Positions 1-12,224 of a stretch of 64,000 nucleotides of DNA are shown here, piece after piece. Source of the stretch: Branchinecta lynchi (Eukaryota > Arthropoda > Branchiopoda > Anostraca > Branchinectidae). The notes under the pieces are model-generated. The model did no database searches. It was not told where the DNA came from and was given only the letters and a program-made list of their open reading frames with translations. The DNA is taken from NCBI GenBank assembly GCA_023053575.1, contig JAKZAP010000014.1, positions 1,240,001-1,304,000 of the forward strand. Direction: 5' to 3'. The position numbers and the translations under genes were made by a program. Positions within the stretch are counted from its first letter, which is position 1. Each line of letters opens with the position of its first letter.

Positions 1-3000
1 TAATCAAAAGATGTTCTTTAGCGTTGTAAAATCAACAACAAAACAATATCGGAAGAAGGCTATCCGTAACGTTTCAGGATTAAAATACCATAGATGACAC
101 TATTAATTATTACAAAACTACCTTATTGTTTTACATTACCGTATCGTTTGTACCCGTTGCGTAAACAGTTAATCCTAGGTTATAGCGATAGACCATCGAT
201 ACAAACTTTCTTACTGTCATATTTACAGAAATCGAATACAATGTGCACCAATTTTCAAAAATGTCTAGCCCCTCGTGCTTACTTACAAGTCCCTCTCCCG
301 TGATTGACATCAAATTCACCGGAAACAAATAATGGATACACCAGCTATCAAAAGTTGCAAACCTCTCATCGCTGAAGATGATTATAGCATAAAAGCCGAT
401 TATTACTTACAAGTCCCATGCATGTCTTACAATTGGGAACAAAATTGTTCTTACCATCGAATACACCTGAGACAAATAACAGGTATACCAACTAGCAAAA
501 GCTGCAAACTCCTCGTTGCCGAAGATGATTATGAGCTAACAGTCGACTGTTGCTTACAGTCGACTGTTGCTTACAAGTCCCTTACATGTCTCACAACTGG
601 TATCGCCTATTTTTGGTTTCAGTGTGTACCTTACTCCTAACGTTGTCAACCCCCTGAAACTTTCAAACTGGTTTATCTCATGAAGGATTTTTGTTCAAAA
701 AAATGGATGGCATATATTTTGATCAGCTCTTCAAGGGATATCGATTGCCCTAACCACAACAAAAGCATATCGGAAAAAGGGACTAAATTGACTTTGCAGT
801 CAGTTGAACTTTATCCTTTTCAATCGTAGACATCGTGACGGATGAAAACTTGGAATAATATCCTATATAATCTAGTTGGTATTATAAAGCTATCCGTAAC
901 TTTTTAGGATTAAAATACCATAGATGACACTATTAATTATTACGAAACTACTTTGTTTTACATTACAGTATCGTTTGTACCCGTTGCATTAACAGTAAAT
1001 CCTAGGTTACAGCGATAGACCAACGATACAAACTTTCTTACCGTCAGATCCATATAAATCGAATACAATTTGCAACAATTTGCACAAAATTCTAGCCCCT
1101 CGTGCACCGATTCTACTGACAAGTCCCTTTCCCGTGATAGACATCAAGTTCACCGGATAAAAATAATGGGTACACCGACTAGCAAAAGTTGCAAACCCAT
1201 AATCGCTGAAGATTTGTGTAGCATAACAGCCGATTATTACTTAATAGTCCCTTGCAAGTTTTACATTTGGGAACCAAATTGTTCATCAAATGACAGGTAC
1301 GCCAACTAGCGAGAGCTGCAAACCCCTCATTGCCGAAGATGATTATGAGCTAATAGTCACCTGTCGCGTACAAGTCCCCTAAAAGTCTCACAACTGGTAT
1401 CGCCTATTTTTGGTTTCAGTGTGTATCTTACTACTGAAGTTGTCAACCCCTTGAAACTTTCAAACTGGTGTATCTCATAAAGGAATTTTTTTACCAAAAA
1501 ATGGATGTCATATACTTTGATCAGCTCATCAGCGGCTATCGATTGCCGTCGAAGTCGAACTTTATCCTTTTCAATCGTAGATATCGTGACGGATGAAAAC
1601 TTGGAACAATATCTTATGTAATCTAGTTGATATTATAAAGCTATCCGTAACTTTTCAGGATTAAAATACCATAGATGACACTTTTAATTATTACAAAATT
1701 ACCTTATTGTTTTACATTACCGTATCGTTTGTACCCGTTGCGTAAACAGTTAATCCTAGGTTATAGCGATAGACCATCGATACAAACTTTCTTACTGTCA
1801 TATTTACAGAAATCGAATACAATGTGCACAAATTTTCAAAAATTTCTAGCCCCTCGTGAACCGATTCTTACTTACAAGTCCGTCTCCCGTGATTGACATC
1901 AAATTCACCGGAAACAAATAATGGATATACCAGCTATCAAAAGTTGCAAGCCCCTCATCGCTGAAGATGATTATAGCATAAGCTTTTTAAACGGGATGTT
2001 CTAAAAAAATTAATCATATGATCAAAAGGTATTCTTCAGCGTTGTAAAAACAACAACAAAATAATATAGGAAGAAGGGACTAAATTAACTTTGCAGTCAA
2101 TTGTACTTTATCCTTTTCAATCGTAGACATCGTGACTTATATAATCTAGTTGGTAATAGAAAGCTATCCGTAACTTTTCAGGATTAAAATACCATAGATG
2201 ACACTATTAATTATTATGAAACTACCTCATTGCTTTAAATTTTCGTTTGTATCCGTTCTGTAAACAGTTAATCCTCGGTTACATTGATAGACCATCGACA
2301 CAAACTTTCTTACCGTCAGATTTATAGAAATCGAATACAATGTGCACCCATTTGCAAAAATTCCTAACCCCCCGTGAACCGATTCCTACTTACAAGTCCC
2401 TCTCCCGTGATGGCCGTGATATACATTAAGTTAACCGGAAACAAATAATGGGTACATTATTTGTACTGCGATGATGGGCTTGCAGCAAAAGCTTCAAGCC
2501 CATCATCGCAGAAGATGATTGTAGCATAACAGCCGATTATTACTTACAAGTCCCTTGCATATCTTACCATTGGGAACCAAATTGTTCTTACCATCGAATA
2601 CACCGGAAACAAATAACAGGTATACCAACTAGCAAAAGCTGCAAACCCCTATATGCATCACCAGCTAGCAAAAGCTGCAAGCCCATCATCGCAGAAGATG
2701 ATTGTAGCATAACAGCCGATTATTACTTACAAGTCCCTTGCATATCTTACCATTGGGAACCAAATTGTTCTTACCATCGAAGACACCGGAAACAAATAAC
2801 AGGTATACCAACTAGCAAAAGCTGCAAACCCCTCATTACCGAAGATGATTATGGGCTAACAGTCGACTGTTGCTTAAAAGTCCCCTATATGCATCATAAC
2901 TGGTATCGCCTATTTTTGGTTTCAATGTACCTTACTATGAAGTTGTCAACCCCTTTGAAATTTTCAAACTGGTGTATCTCATGAAGGAATTTTTGTACCA

Positions 3001-3785
3001 AAAAATGGATGACATATACTTTCATCAGCCCATCAATGGCTATCGATTGCCGTCGAAAAAAAAATTCTACCTGTCTTAGTTCAAAAGTTGACTTTTTTGC
3101 CGTAGGCCAACTTTCTAACGTCACGACTTAGAAAGGAGCAAAGGATAAGCTCTAGTTTCTTTAGCAATGAGAGAACTTTTAAAGTTTAAGAGGTACATCT
3201 GATACCGTTACTCTACCACAAACCAAAGTGCAAAAAAAAAAATTATAAACTCAGCTGAAATCGTCGCAGACATAGACATAAACAATAGATGGCAGCACTT
3301 TCGGACCCGTGGGAAAAAGCCACTTTTTTGTCTCTGTAGATTTTTCTATTTATCACTCAAAGAAGATATGTTGGCTGTGGGGCCGGGTAACTGCCGCATA
3401 TATTTAACACTTACAGATTTTAGTCCATCTTCAATTTGAAACTGGTGCCTGCCTGCTTGCGTGCTAGAACGGAGCTTTCCACTCGAAAGCAGAAACATGG
3501 TTTGATGAAACGAAAGGTTCGCTACACAACTTCAGATAGTCCTCTCTGACATAGGCTATACAACTCCACTTCACTTCGCAAACCGTAGGCTCTGGCTCGA
3601 TGACAAGCAAAAACCATCCTTATTGGCCCCAGGCAAGAGTTCTACGGAGCTTTCCAAAATGTAATGTCATATTCGTCAATCCGGCCTAAGGTCCACACTT
3701 TCCGTAAAAACCGCACAGGTTAGACCCTTCTCAGTTACCAGGAATAAAATGAAATCGGAGTCATAGGAAAAAAAAAAAAAAAAAA
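1..3785 (+). repeat. Tandemly repeated mobile element, family A, + orientation
   Basis: The same ~520-830 bp segment begins at about 60, 890, 1640 and 2163, each time with a motif reading CTATCCGTAAC followed by TCAGGATTAAAATACC. Inside each unit a ~140-bp subrepeat (AGCAAAAGCTGCAAACC ... TTACAAGTCCC) recurs near 340, 490, 1175, 1310, 1930, 2490, 2630, 2660 and 2810. From about 2940 the block passes into a non-tandem 3' part (3120-3765) and ends in an A-run after CATAGGA (3766-3794). A single-unit copy lies inverted at 39078-40560. All reading frames here are short and shared among units, so I regard none as coding. The A-run hints at retroposition, but no reverse transcriptase is visible. 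The class is unknown. Confidence 0.75.
2466..2511. repeat. Perfect 17-bp hairpin inside family A
   Basis: CTGCGATGATGGGCTTG (2466-2482) is followed after a 12-nt loop by its exact reverse complement (2495-2511). The right arm is part of a regular family A subrepeat, so the left arm looks like a local inverted duplication. Confidence 0.8.
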
Positions 3786-3824
3786 AAAAAAAAACGAGGA
3801 CAAAACCAAAGTGTTGCTCTCGCA

Positions 3825-4386
3825 ACACAATAAAGTGTTGTGACCAATTAAGTTTACACTATTGCGTGCCTAGATCTCCAACAACACCTTCAATTGGTAA
3901 AAATACTAACGGGAACGAAAGAAACATAACAGATAACATCACAAAGTGTTATCCGTTGAAACCGCACATCCTTCTGTTGTCGTTATGTAACTTCTGACAG
4001 TGTAGTATTTTACCTATTGAAGGTGTTGTTGGAGATCTAGGCACAAAATAGTATAAACTTAGAACGTGTTCCACCCTTCTACAAATAGTAACTATTAGTT
4101 ACTATTTCCGTTCCAACCTCACCAAAAGTTACTACGCTCACCGTTCCAACCTTCTCGAAATAGTAACTATTTGCTTACACGCTCGGGAGCGTAGTAAGCG
4201 TAGTAACTACGGATCTCTATAACGTGATTGGTCGGATTTTACCGTGGCATGATATTCTGCTGGAAAATAGAAAAATCGTTCCAGCCTTGACGGCGAAAAG
4301 CCAGAATTCGTGACGTCACGCATAGTAATTACGGTAAGTAGGATGGAACACGCTCTTAATTGGTCATAGCACTTTATTTCTAAGTG
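3825..4386. mobile_element. Foldback element hosting a MITE
   Basis: The outer arms pair AATAAAGTGTTGTGACCAAT (near 3825) with its reverse complement near 4360-4385. An inner pair of ~49-bp arms (3849-3898 and 4011-4060) shares GCCTAGATCTCCAACAACA and its complement. A family B MITE (4062-4355) sits directly after the inner right arm, as if inserted into the foldback. There is no coding potential. Confidence 0.6.
4062..4355 (+). mobile_element. MITE family B, copy 1
   Basis: The terminal inverted repeats are GAACGTGTTCCACCC at the left and GGATGGAACACGCTC at the right. The ~294-bp body contains repeated TAGTAACTAT motifs and a full CRE palindrome TGACGTCA at 4311-4318. It is related to the copies at 17030, 29160 (inverted), 61420 (left end lost) and 63123. 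No target duplication was clear by eye. The transposase superfamily is not determined. Confidence 0.8.
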
Positions 4387-4964
4387 AAAAGGTGTTACTC
4401 TTGAAAGTGTTATGCGCAATCTGTTATGAAACTTCTGACAGTGTAGTCACTAGTCCAGTCTGTTTTCTTTGGTGGTTCCAGTAGATATACTCATGATCAA
4501 ACATACTTCTGAATGGGTTTCAAGTTGCATTTTTGCTTGCCCATGTTAGGTTAGGTCAGCGGGGGTCTTTGAAGCCTGCATCCAAGAACAGCCCTAATAA
4601 GGTCATAAAATTAAAGGGACATGTTAATGCAACAAAGAGCTTTAATAACTATCTTAGGGTAGGTATTGGGATATCTAACCAAATATATAACAAAATTAAA
4701 CCTATCAAATATTTGTGTTTAACAATTTATTAGAGCACTCCTAGACGATGAAACTATAAAAACGGGCGGGAACCACAGAAATAGTGACTCAAGGACTCCG
4801 TTCGGAAACTGAAACACGCATGCAACCAGTTTCTGAACGATGGTACCCTTTGCCAAAATTGTATAAGTATGTTGTAGGAAGCGACATCAACAAAGCATTA
4901 TATACATTTTGTAGAGAAAGATGCTCTCTTTCGAATGGTATCAAAACTTGAATCCAGAATCTTG
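4387..4964. other. Intergenic, nothing recognised
   Basis: AT-rich sequence with only short frames. I see no exon-like frame, RNA gene or clear repeat here, apart from a short sequence shared with the neighbouring foldback (ACTTCTGACAGTGTAGT near 4430). Confidence 0.5.
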
Positions 4965-7415
4965 AGGTATTTATAACTTTTGAACGGGTGATCGGATCTC
5001 GATGGAACTTGATATTTGGAAAGACCTCATGCCTCAGACGACCCACTTAAAATCCGGACCGGATCCGGTGACTTTTGGGGGGAGCTGGAGGAGGCAACCG
5101 GAAATCTTGGGAAACGCTATGAGTGGAGGGGTCGAGATGAAACTTGGTGGGAAGACACCTAGCAAACACTAGATACATAATTGACATGACCGAGCCGATT
5201 CGGGCACTGTCGGGGGAGTGGAGGGAGGGGGAATCCGGAATCTTGAGGTATTTATAACTTTTGAACGGGTGACCGGGTCTTCCCACCAAGTTTCATCTCG
5301 ACCCCTCCACTCATAGCGTTTCCCAAGATTTCCGGTTGCCTCCTCCAGCTCCCCCCAAAAGTCACCGGATCCGGTCCGGATTTTAAGTGGGTCGTCTGAG
5401 GCATGAGGTATTTCCAAATATCAAGTTCCATCGAGATCCGATCACCCGTTCAAAAGTTATAAATACGTCAAGATTCCGGATTCCCCCTCCCTCCACTCCC
5501 CCAACAGTGCCCGAATCGGCTCGGTTATGTCAGTGATGTATCTAGTGTTTGCTAGGTGTCTTCCCACCAAGTTTCATCTCGATCCCCATATCTAGTGTTT
5601 GCTAGGTGTCTTCCCACCAAGTTTCATCTCGATCTCTCCACTCACAGCGTTTCCCAAGATTTCCGGTTGCCCCCTCCAGCTCCCCCCAAAAGTCACCGGA
5701 TCCGGTCCGGATTTTAAGTGGGTCGTCTGAGGCATGAGGTCGTTCCAAATATCAAGTTCCATCGAAATCCGATCACCCGTTCAAAAGTTATAAATACCTC
5801 AAGATTATGGATTCCCCCTCCCTCCACACCCCCCACAGTGCCCGAATTGGCTCGGTTGTGTCAATGATGTATCTAGTGTTTGCTAGGTGTCTTCCCACCA
5901 AGTTTCATCTCGATCCCTCCACTCACAGCGTTTCCCAAGATTTCCGGTTGCCCCCTCCAGCTCCCCCCAAAAGTCACCGGACCCGGTCCGGATTTTAAGT
6001 GGGTCGTCTGAGGCATGAGGTCGTTCCAAATATCAAGTTTCATCGAGATCCGGTCACCCGTTCAAAAGTTATAAATACCTCAAGATTCCGGATTCCCCCT
6101 CCCTCCACTCCCCCGACAGTGCCCGAATCGGCTCGGTCATGTCAATTATGTATCCAGTGTTTGCTAGGTGTCTTCCCACCAAGTTTCATCTCGACCCCTC
6201 CACTCATAGCGTTTCCCAAGATTTCCGGTTGCCTCCTCCAGCTCCCCCCAAAAGTCACCGGATCCGGTCCGGATTTTAAGTGGGTCGTCTGAGGCATGAG
6301 GTCTTTCCAAATATCAAGTTCCATCGAGATCCGATCACCCGTTCAGAAGTTATAAATACCTCAAGGTTCCGGATTCCCCCTCCCTCCACTCCCCCCACAG
6401 TGCCCGAATCGGCTCGGTTATGTCAGTGATGTATCTAGTGTTTGCTAGGTGTCTTCCCACCAAGTTTCATCTCGATCCCTCCACTCATAGCGTTTCCCAA
6501 GATTTCCGGTTGCCCCCTGCAGCTCCCCCCAAAAGTCACCGGATCCGGTCCAGATTTTAAGTGGGTCGTCTGAGGCATGAGGTCTTTCCAAATATCAAGT
6601 TCCATCGAGATCCGATCACCAGTTCAAAAGTTATAAATACCTCAAGATTCCGGATTCCCCCTCCCTCCACTCCCCCCAGAGTAACCGAATCGGCTCGGTT
6701 ATGTCAATGATGTATCTAGTGTTTGCTAGGTCTCTTCCCACCAAGTTTCATCTCGATCCCTCCACTCATAGCGGTTCCCAAGATTTCCGGTTGCCCCCCT
6801 CCAGCTCCCCCCAAAAGTCACCGGATCCGGTCCGGATTTTAAGTGGGTCGTCTGAGGCATGAGGTCTTTCCAAATATCAAGTTCCATCGATATCCGATCA
6901 CCCGTTCAAAAGTTATAAATACCTCAAGATTCCGGATTCCCCCTCCCTCCACTCCCCCCCACAATGCCTGAATCGGCTTGGTTATGTCAATGATGTATCT
7001 AGTGTTTGCTAGGTGTTCTTCCCACCAAGTTTCATCTCGATCGCTCCACTAGCGTTTCCCAAGATTTCCGGTTGCCCCCTCCAGCTCCCCCCAAAAGTCA
7101 CCGGATCCGATCCGGATTTTAAGTGGGTCGTCTGAGGCATGAGGTCGTTCCAAATATCAAGTTTCATCGAGATCTGATCACCCGTTCAAAAGTTAAAAAT
7201 ACCTCGAGATTCCGGATTCCCCCTCCCTCCACTCCCCCCACGGTGCTCGGATCGGGGAAGTGACTATTTCCAACTTAATCATTTGGGGTCCCTGATACGC
7301 CTGCCAAGTTTTATCGTCCTAGCTTATGTGGAAGTGCCCGAACTAGCAAAACCCGGACAGACCGACTGACAGACAGAAATTGCGATCGCTATATGGCACT
7401 AAGTGCCATAAAAAC
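4965..7415. repeat. Satellite-like array of ~280-bp units with inversion centre
   Basis: A landmark, GTCACCGGATCCGGTCCGG, recurs near 5361, 5693, 5976, 6256, 6538, 6820 and 7097, giving spacings of about 332, 283, 280, 282, 282 and 277 bp. The longest interval holds an extra ~60-bp internal duplication near 5565-5640. One unit at the left (4965-5276) lies in the opposite orientation, so 5041-5158 and 5279-5396 form a near-perfect ~118-bp stem. The right flank (7260-7415) ends in a run of GACAGACC-type repeats and a short palindrome, TATGGCACTAAGTGCCATA (7392-7410). A diverged relative with a similar palindrome lies at 29905-30960. Frames crossing the array are by-products of the repeat. Confidence 0.85.
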
Positions 7416-7668
7416 TTAGCAACACGGAAGTAAATGAATTGCAGAATAGCTATTTCCAAGTATCAGATTTACTTTTGGAATCATTTTTTTTTTTTTTTTT
7501 TGCGCGAGTTGACGGAGGAACGGAAAGAGTAGGACAAAAATGCACCATTGGTCTAGGGTAATAAGCACAAATTTCAAATGTTTATCCCAGTGTGCAGCCA
7601 GAAGTTGGAGGTTTTCAATTTTTTTCACAAACATCGAACTCATTGAGAGGTACGCTGTTCGGGAACTA

Positions 7669-8144
7669 CAGTAGAGGTATGCCTATTTGAACACTTTTTT
7701 AACTGTTCCACTAGCTTGGCTTTCTTACTTGCATATAAAAAAGTAAAATGGAAAAGAAAAATAACAAACTTGATATCAGCTAACAGCCAACTATTTCAGG
7801 GTTATCCTGGCACAGACTTGAAGCAGAAATTCAATTAAATTTCTTTGATTTTGAATTTATTAAAAAGATCCTTCTTCTTATGAAGGCATCTGACGGTTTG
7901 GACCGCCATCTTCTCCATTTAAGGTGCGCTCCTCCCAAACTTTTCAAAATATAAAAACAAAACAGAGGTGTCAGCTGAGTAACTTTCATAGGTGAATGGT
8001 TAATTAGCAAAATATTCAAAAAGTGACAAAAGCGTGAGTGATTATTACTAGTATTTATAGAAAAAAATGCCTGGTTTGGGTTTTAGTTTTGTCTTTGGCA
8101 ATCATTCACTGTTAGCAAACGTTCACATAAGCATACCTCTACTA
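7669..8144. mobile_element. Mariner-type MITE, copy 1
   Basis: The left end reads TA then CAGTAGAGGTATGCC. The right end reads GCATACCTCTACTA then TA. This gives ~14-bp terminal inverted repeats with a TA target duplication, as in the Tc1/mariner superfamily. The length is 476 bp with no transposase. A second copy is at 22505-22961, and a right end alone is at 49345-49368. Confidence 0.75.
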
Positions 8145-8146
8145 TA

Positions 8147-9110
8147 GGATAGTTACCCTGCACACGAATGCCAGTGAGCTAATGTAACAACAACAATGTA
8201 TCGATCAAGCTGCCAACGAGCCAGAGACTGCAGGATGGTCACCCCATGTTATCTTGCTGGAAGTGCAATTTAAGGTACAGTGAATTAAGGCAATGAGCAC
8301 TATGCCCCGACCTTGGGTTGTGCCCAGATGCTGGAAAACCTTGGCCAAAATCTGAGGATTCACGTATGACTGCTAGGACTTCAAATGAAGTTTCCTTTTA
8401 ACTTTCCTTTAGGTTGGATACCTCTCATGTACTAACAGGCTGGCCCAAAGGACTTTCAGGAGTAAGCGCAGCAACGAATGACTTCGCAATCTTAAGAACC
8501 AACCTATAAACCCACCTAATTCTGAGATTCTCAATTATGGGCCTGGCTTTATCTTTTCAAATCAAGATCTGATCTCATCTGATCAAAATTATTACAAAAA
8601 GTTTGCAGACTCAACAAAACGCGAAATTTTAGTGCGGCTGAGATTCTTCTAATAAACGACAAGTTGTCTTATGAGTTGTGGAAGAAGGTGAATAAAAATC
8701 AACCGGTTCTGCATAATTTGTTTGTTTGTGGCTGTTATTTGGCTGTTGTGCATATCCTGTCTTTTTCAGTTCAAAATGGACTTGGTTTGGAGCTCTTTCA
8801 TTTGAAATTTGGTGACATAACTGACTGGTACCAGCAACTGTAAGTCCTTTTTTCTTCAGAATACAAAAATGGCCATCAAAAAATTTAGTTTCTTCTTTCT
8901 GTTCTGTTGAACATTTTAAATGCCTGTCTTTAATACAATACTACTGTATGTATTGTATGTTTATGCATTTGTACGTTTTTAATTCTGTTTAGTATTTATT
9001 GTTTGTTAGTTTGTGTTTTATTTGTATTGTTACTGAGTGTTTTATTTTTCCAATTCCCGCCCCTGATAGCCTAGGCTAGCCTAGTGCTATAGGGTTGAAA
9101 TAAAATTGAC
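8147..9110. other. Intergenic; probable LINE 3' remnant at the end
   Basis: No exon-like frame was found. The last ~200 bp (about 8900-9105) is T-rich and closes with AATAAAATTGACTGATTG, which resembles the 3' tail of a LINE. No conserved domain could be read. Confidence 0.35.
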
Positions 9111-10490
9111 TGATTGTAGAGACATGCTTATTTTGATGGTACTGGAGAATAAATCAAACCCCATTCATTAAGAATATGGAGCAGAAACCAGGCAGAAACA
9201 GTTAAGCAGTAAAACTGACTGCAAATCATATTTGACAATTCAAAAGGGTAATGTCAGCTACATTTTATATTATAAACTATAGCTGGTAACCGTTTAGTAT
9301 TGTCACTAAATTAAGATACTGGAGCCTATACTATTTCCGTTGGTTTCTATTTCTGTCAGTACCCAACGGAATTAGTTTTCTAGCTTAGATTTGCCTTAGA
9401 TGCACCACAGCCTGTCTAAAATAGTTAAACCTGTGGGAAGATGTGTGTTTAAAATCATATTCACTGATAAATCTTTCTAAATTCAGATATTTAGGCACTG
9501 TTGGGACGGAAATAGAATCACGACATCCGGCGTTGTTACAGTACAAGAGAGTCGACGTCAATATCTGTAAGCCAAAAATACAAAGATCTTCTCTGTTTAA
9601 AACACTAAATGTTTTTCTTATATTGAATTCATGTTTTTTCTAACAATCATACAATTTGCTTTCATATTTTTCCAATTACCTAGGTTAAACAATGATAACG
9701 TGATGGAAACAAAATTCGGATGACCAGCCATAACGGTAACAAAGTCACCAGAAAATTTGTGGGTCATCACAGAAAATCATGCACTGGCAACACAGCTTGC
9801 GCACTATTATCTCAGAAGAAAATCTAGGATGAAGAAGAAGAAAATGGCTTTCTTTTGGTAAATTTTATTTTCGCACTTAAGAAGAGGAAAATAGTGCAGT
9901 ATAGACAAAGAAAAGGACAAAAATAATACACTGAGCTTTCAATAATGTAGTAAATGCACGCGATTATGAAATAAATATTTAAAAAAAAAGAAAAGAAAAG
10001 GGACTAATCGGGTCTAAAAAATCTTCTTCCGAGATGGAGTGCAGAGAAATGGCCAAGGGCAGAGAAGTGAAGGTCTTGGGCAATCGAAGAAAACTTTGCA
10101 CAAGGGTCAGAGGGCAAAAATACGGGAATTCCTGTAACGTCGAGGAATCTCCGAAAGATGGGTAAAGAAGGGTTACTCCCTGCTGAGTAACATAAAAGCA
10201 CTACTGAAATCTTACTTTACTTACTTAAAGTTGTTCAGCACCATCTGGCAGTTTGCCTTTCCGTTCGATCCCCTCCATTTGTGGATGAATTTGTAGTTGG
10301 TTGTTTTGTAGCTATTTTGACCATTAGCCACTGTGTTGAAATCAAGCTCAAAGTCTATGTCTTTCACTGAGTATGACTCTGATACAGATACCAGTCAGTA
10401 CTCTGCTTAGTGTCAGACAAAATGTCTTCAAAAGGAATTAAGAGGAACACAGCTGAGTCATTAGTCTCTTAAAACGAAAAGAAGCCATCA
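9111..10490. other. Intergenic, nothing recognised
   Basis: AT-rich, with an A-rich stretch near 9980-10000. Open frames are below 70 codons on both strands and show no motif I recognise. Confidence 0.45.
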
Positions 10491-10499
10491 AAAGCTAAA

Positions 10500-11590
10500 G
10501 AATTAGAAATATGAAGATTTCCAATTTAACTCTACTGGTCTCCCACATGATAAAGTTGTTGAACTGAAATTGTTTTTGGAAAAAAGAGGATCCAGATATT
10601 GTTTGTCTAAAAGAAACCCATTTAACATCAACACGAGATTTCGCAGTTCCAAGTTACAAAGTTTTTTGGAAAGATGGAAACCCAGGAAATAAGATGAAGC
10701 AAAAAGGAGGAGGTCCAGTTATTTTGGCAAAGAATAGTTTGGTCTGTTCACTAGTTGACTTTCCGAATATTTTTAAAATGGAAACACTGGTTGTAAAAAT
10801 TCAGATGAGTGATAAAACTCAACTTCAGGTTTCTAGTCTTACTAGTAGTCTTACTCGTGTAGTCATACTAGTACGAATAAATGAATGAATGAATGAATAT
10901 TTATGTTAACAAACCAGAGAATTTCCATCTAGATACATTTAGAGCTCTACTTTCTTCATCAAAAGATCAGGTTGTTGTTGGAAATTTTAATCTTCAGCAT
11001 CCGTTATGGGATACTTCTCATGGGAAAAAAATAGAAGCGGTATGTAAATTGGTGGATTGTCTAGCTTAGTCTTCATTCCGTTTATTCTTAGTACCCCAAA
11101 AACCATCGGAACTTACTATTATGTCCAGTCAGGGAAGGATTCTACGCTTCTATTCTAAGCAGTTACATGGCATTGGATGTTTCTGTCAGAAAATCTAGTT
11201 GTTGTCTCGGAAGCCAGCACTTTCCTAATGGTTTTGGATCTGAAAAGAGACGGTGTTGATAGTTAGTCAGGTCAGTCCCCAAAATGGCATTTCAGGGACA
11301 AACAGTGGAAGGAATGGCAAATAGAAATAAATCAATCATATATTCAAACAATGTTTACAACGGATATACGTCAGCTACGATTCTTCATCAGCATCATAGA
11401 CGAATGGAATGAATGATATGAAGAAGATTATGATCAAGACTTAGCACAAGTTCTTTAAACTTGAAACAGTGTTAAGAAGGAAGAGTAAAATAATGGTACC
11501 TTTCTGGAATGAGGTACTGAATGGTTGTAAGAAAAAGAAAGAGTTTCGAACCGTCAATATTGTCCCGAATGCGCTAGCGTCCAGTCAAAT
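10500..11590 (+). pseudogene. Decayed LINE endonuclease region (element L1a)
   Basis: Reading across stops and shifts gives an apurinic-type endonuclease domain of a non-LTR retrotransposon. KLFLEKRGPDIVCLKETHL (near 10570-10620) is the usual start with the catalytic glutamate. VVVGNFNLQHPLWDTSHGK (near 10970-11030) is the GDFN-type block, with N replacing the usual D. A linker with PFWNEVLNGCKKKK follows near 11500. A small insert with a (GAAT)n tail interrupts the domain at about 10832-10898. The style fits the Jockey/CR1 group. The element appears to continue at 14270, with other insertions between. Confidence 0.65.
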
Positions 11591-11649
11591 ATACAAAAAA
11601 AAAAAAAAAAAAAAAAAAAAATAAGGTTTGAAGCCAAGCTGACCATTCA

Positions 11650-12212
11650 TTACGACAGAAATAGAAAACCGTGATGTTCGGTTTTTTTTCTTGATCAGCT
11701 AATTATCCCTCTAAGATGATGTGCGAGGGATAAATATGAATTCGGATATTTCGGTTGCACTTCCGGCAAACCGTCCTCAGCAAAAAACAAAACAAAACTA
11801 AATCATAAATTCTACCACAATCACAACAGGAGAACGATGCGGAACCAACCGACAATAAGACGATATGTAACTAAAGACCAGAAGAAAACGGTGCGGATGC
11901 AGATAAAAATAAAATAACGAAAGATAAAATGTGCGTGTTAAAAGTGTATATGTACAAATCTGTGATTATTTACAATTCTGAGCTCTGTGTATATTTACAA
12001 TTTACCATCCGTCTGGGAAAGCGCAGAAGCTTTCAACCAGAAAACGGCCCACTCGAAAAATCCATTATACGTTTGACCACTTTGGATAAAATCTTCCACA
12101 AAACTCTCGATCTCAAAAATCGAATTTATATTTATCCCTCGCACATCATCTTAGAGGGATAATTAGCTGATCAAGAAAAAAATCCGAAAATCACGGTTTT
12201 CTATTTCATTTG
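11650..12212. mobile_element. Foldback element with ~90-bp arms
   Basis: The left arm (about 11650-11746) and right arm (about 12116-12212) are inverted copies. They share CTAATTATCCCTC and ATGATGTGCGAGGGATAAAT. The left arm is preceded by an A-run and a GTCAAATAT stretch. There is no coding frame. The element separates LINE pieces at its two sides and so is probably a later insertion. Confidence 0.7.
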
Positions 12213-12224
12213 AGTCCAATATAG

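Noticed and set aside
4789..6324. Several 60-97-codon frames on both strands
   Set aside because: They lie in the ~280-bp array and repeat with it. Their text is the repeat translated in different frames.
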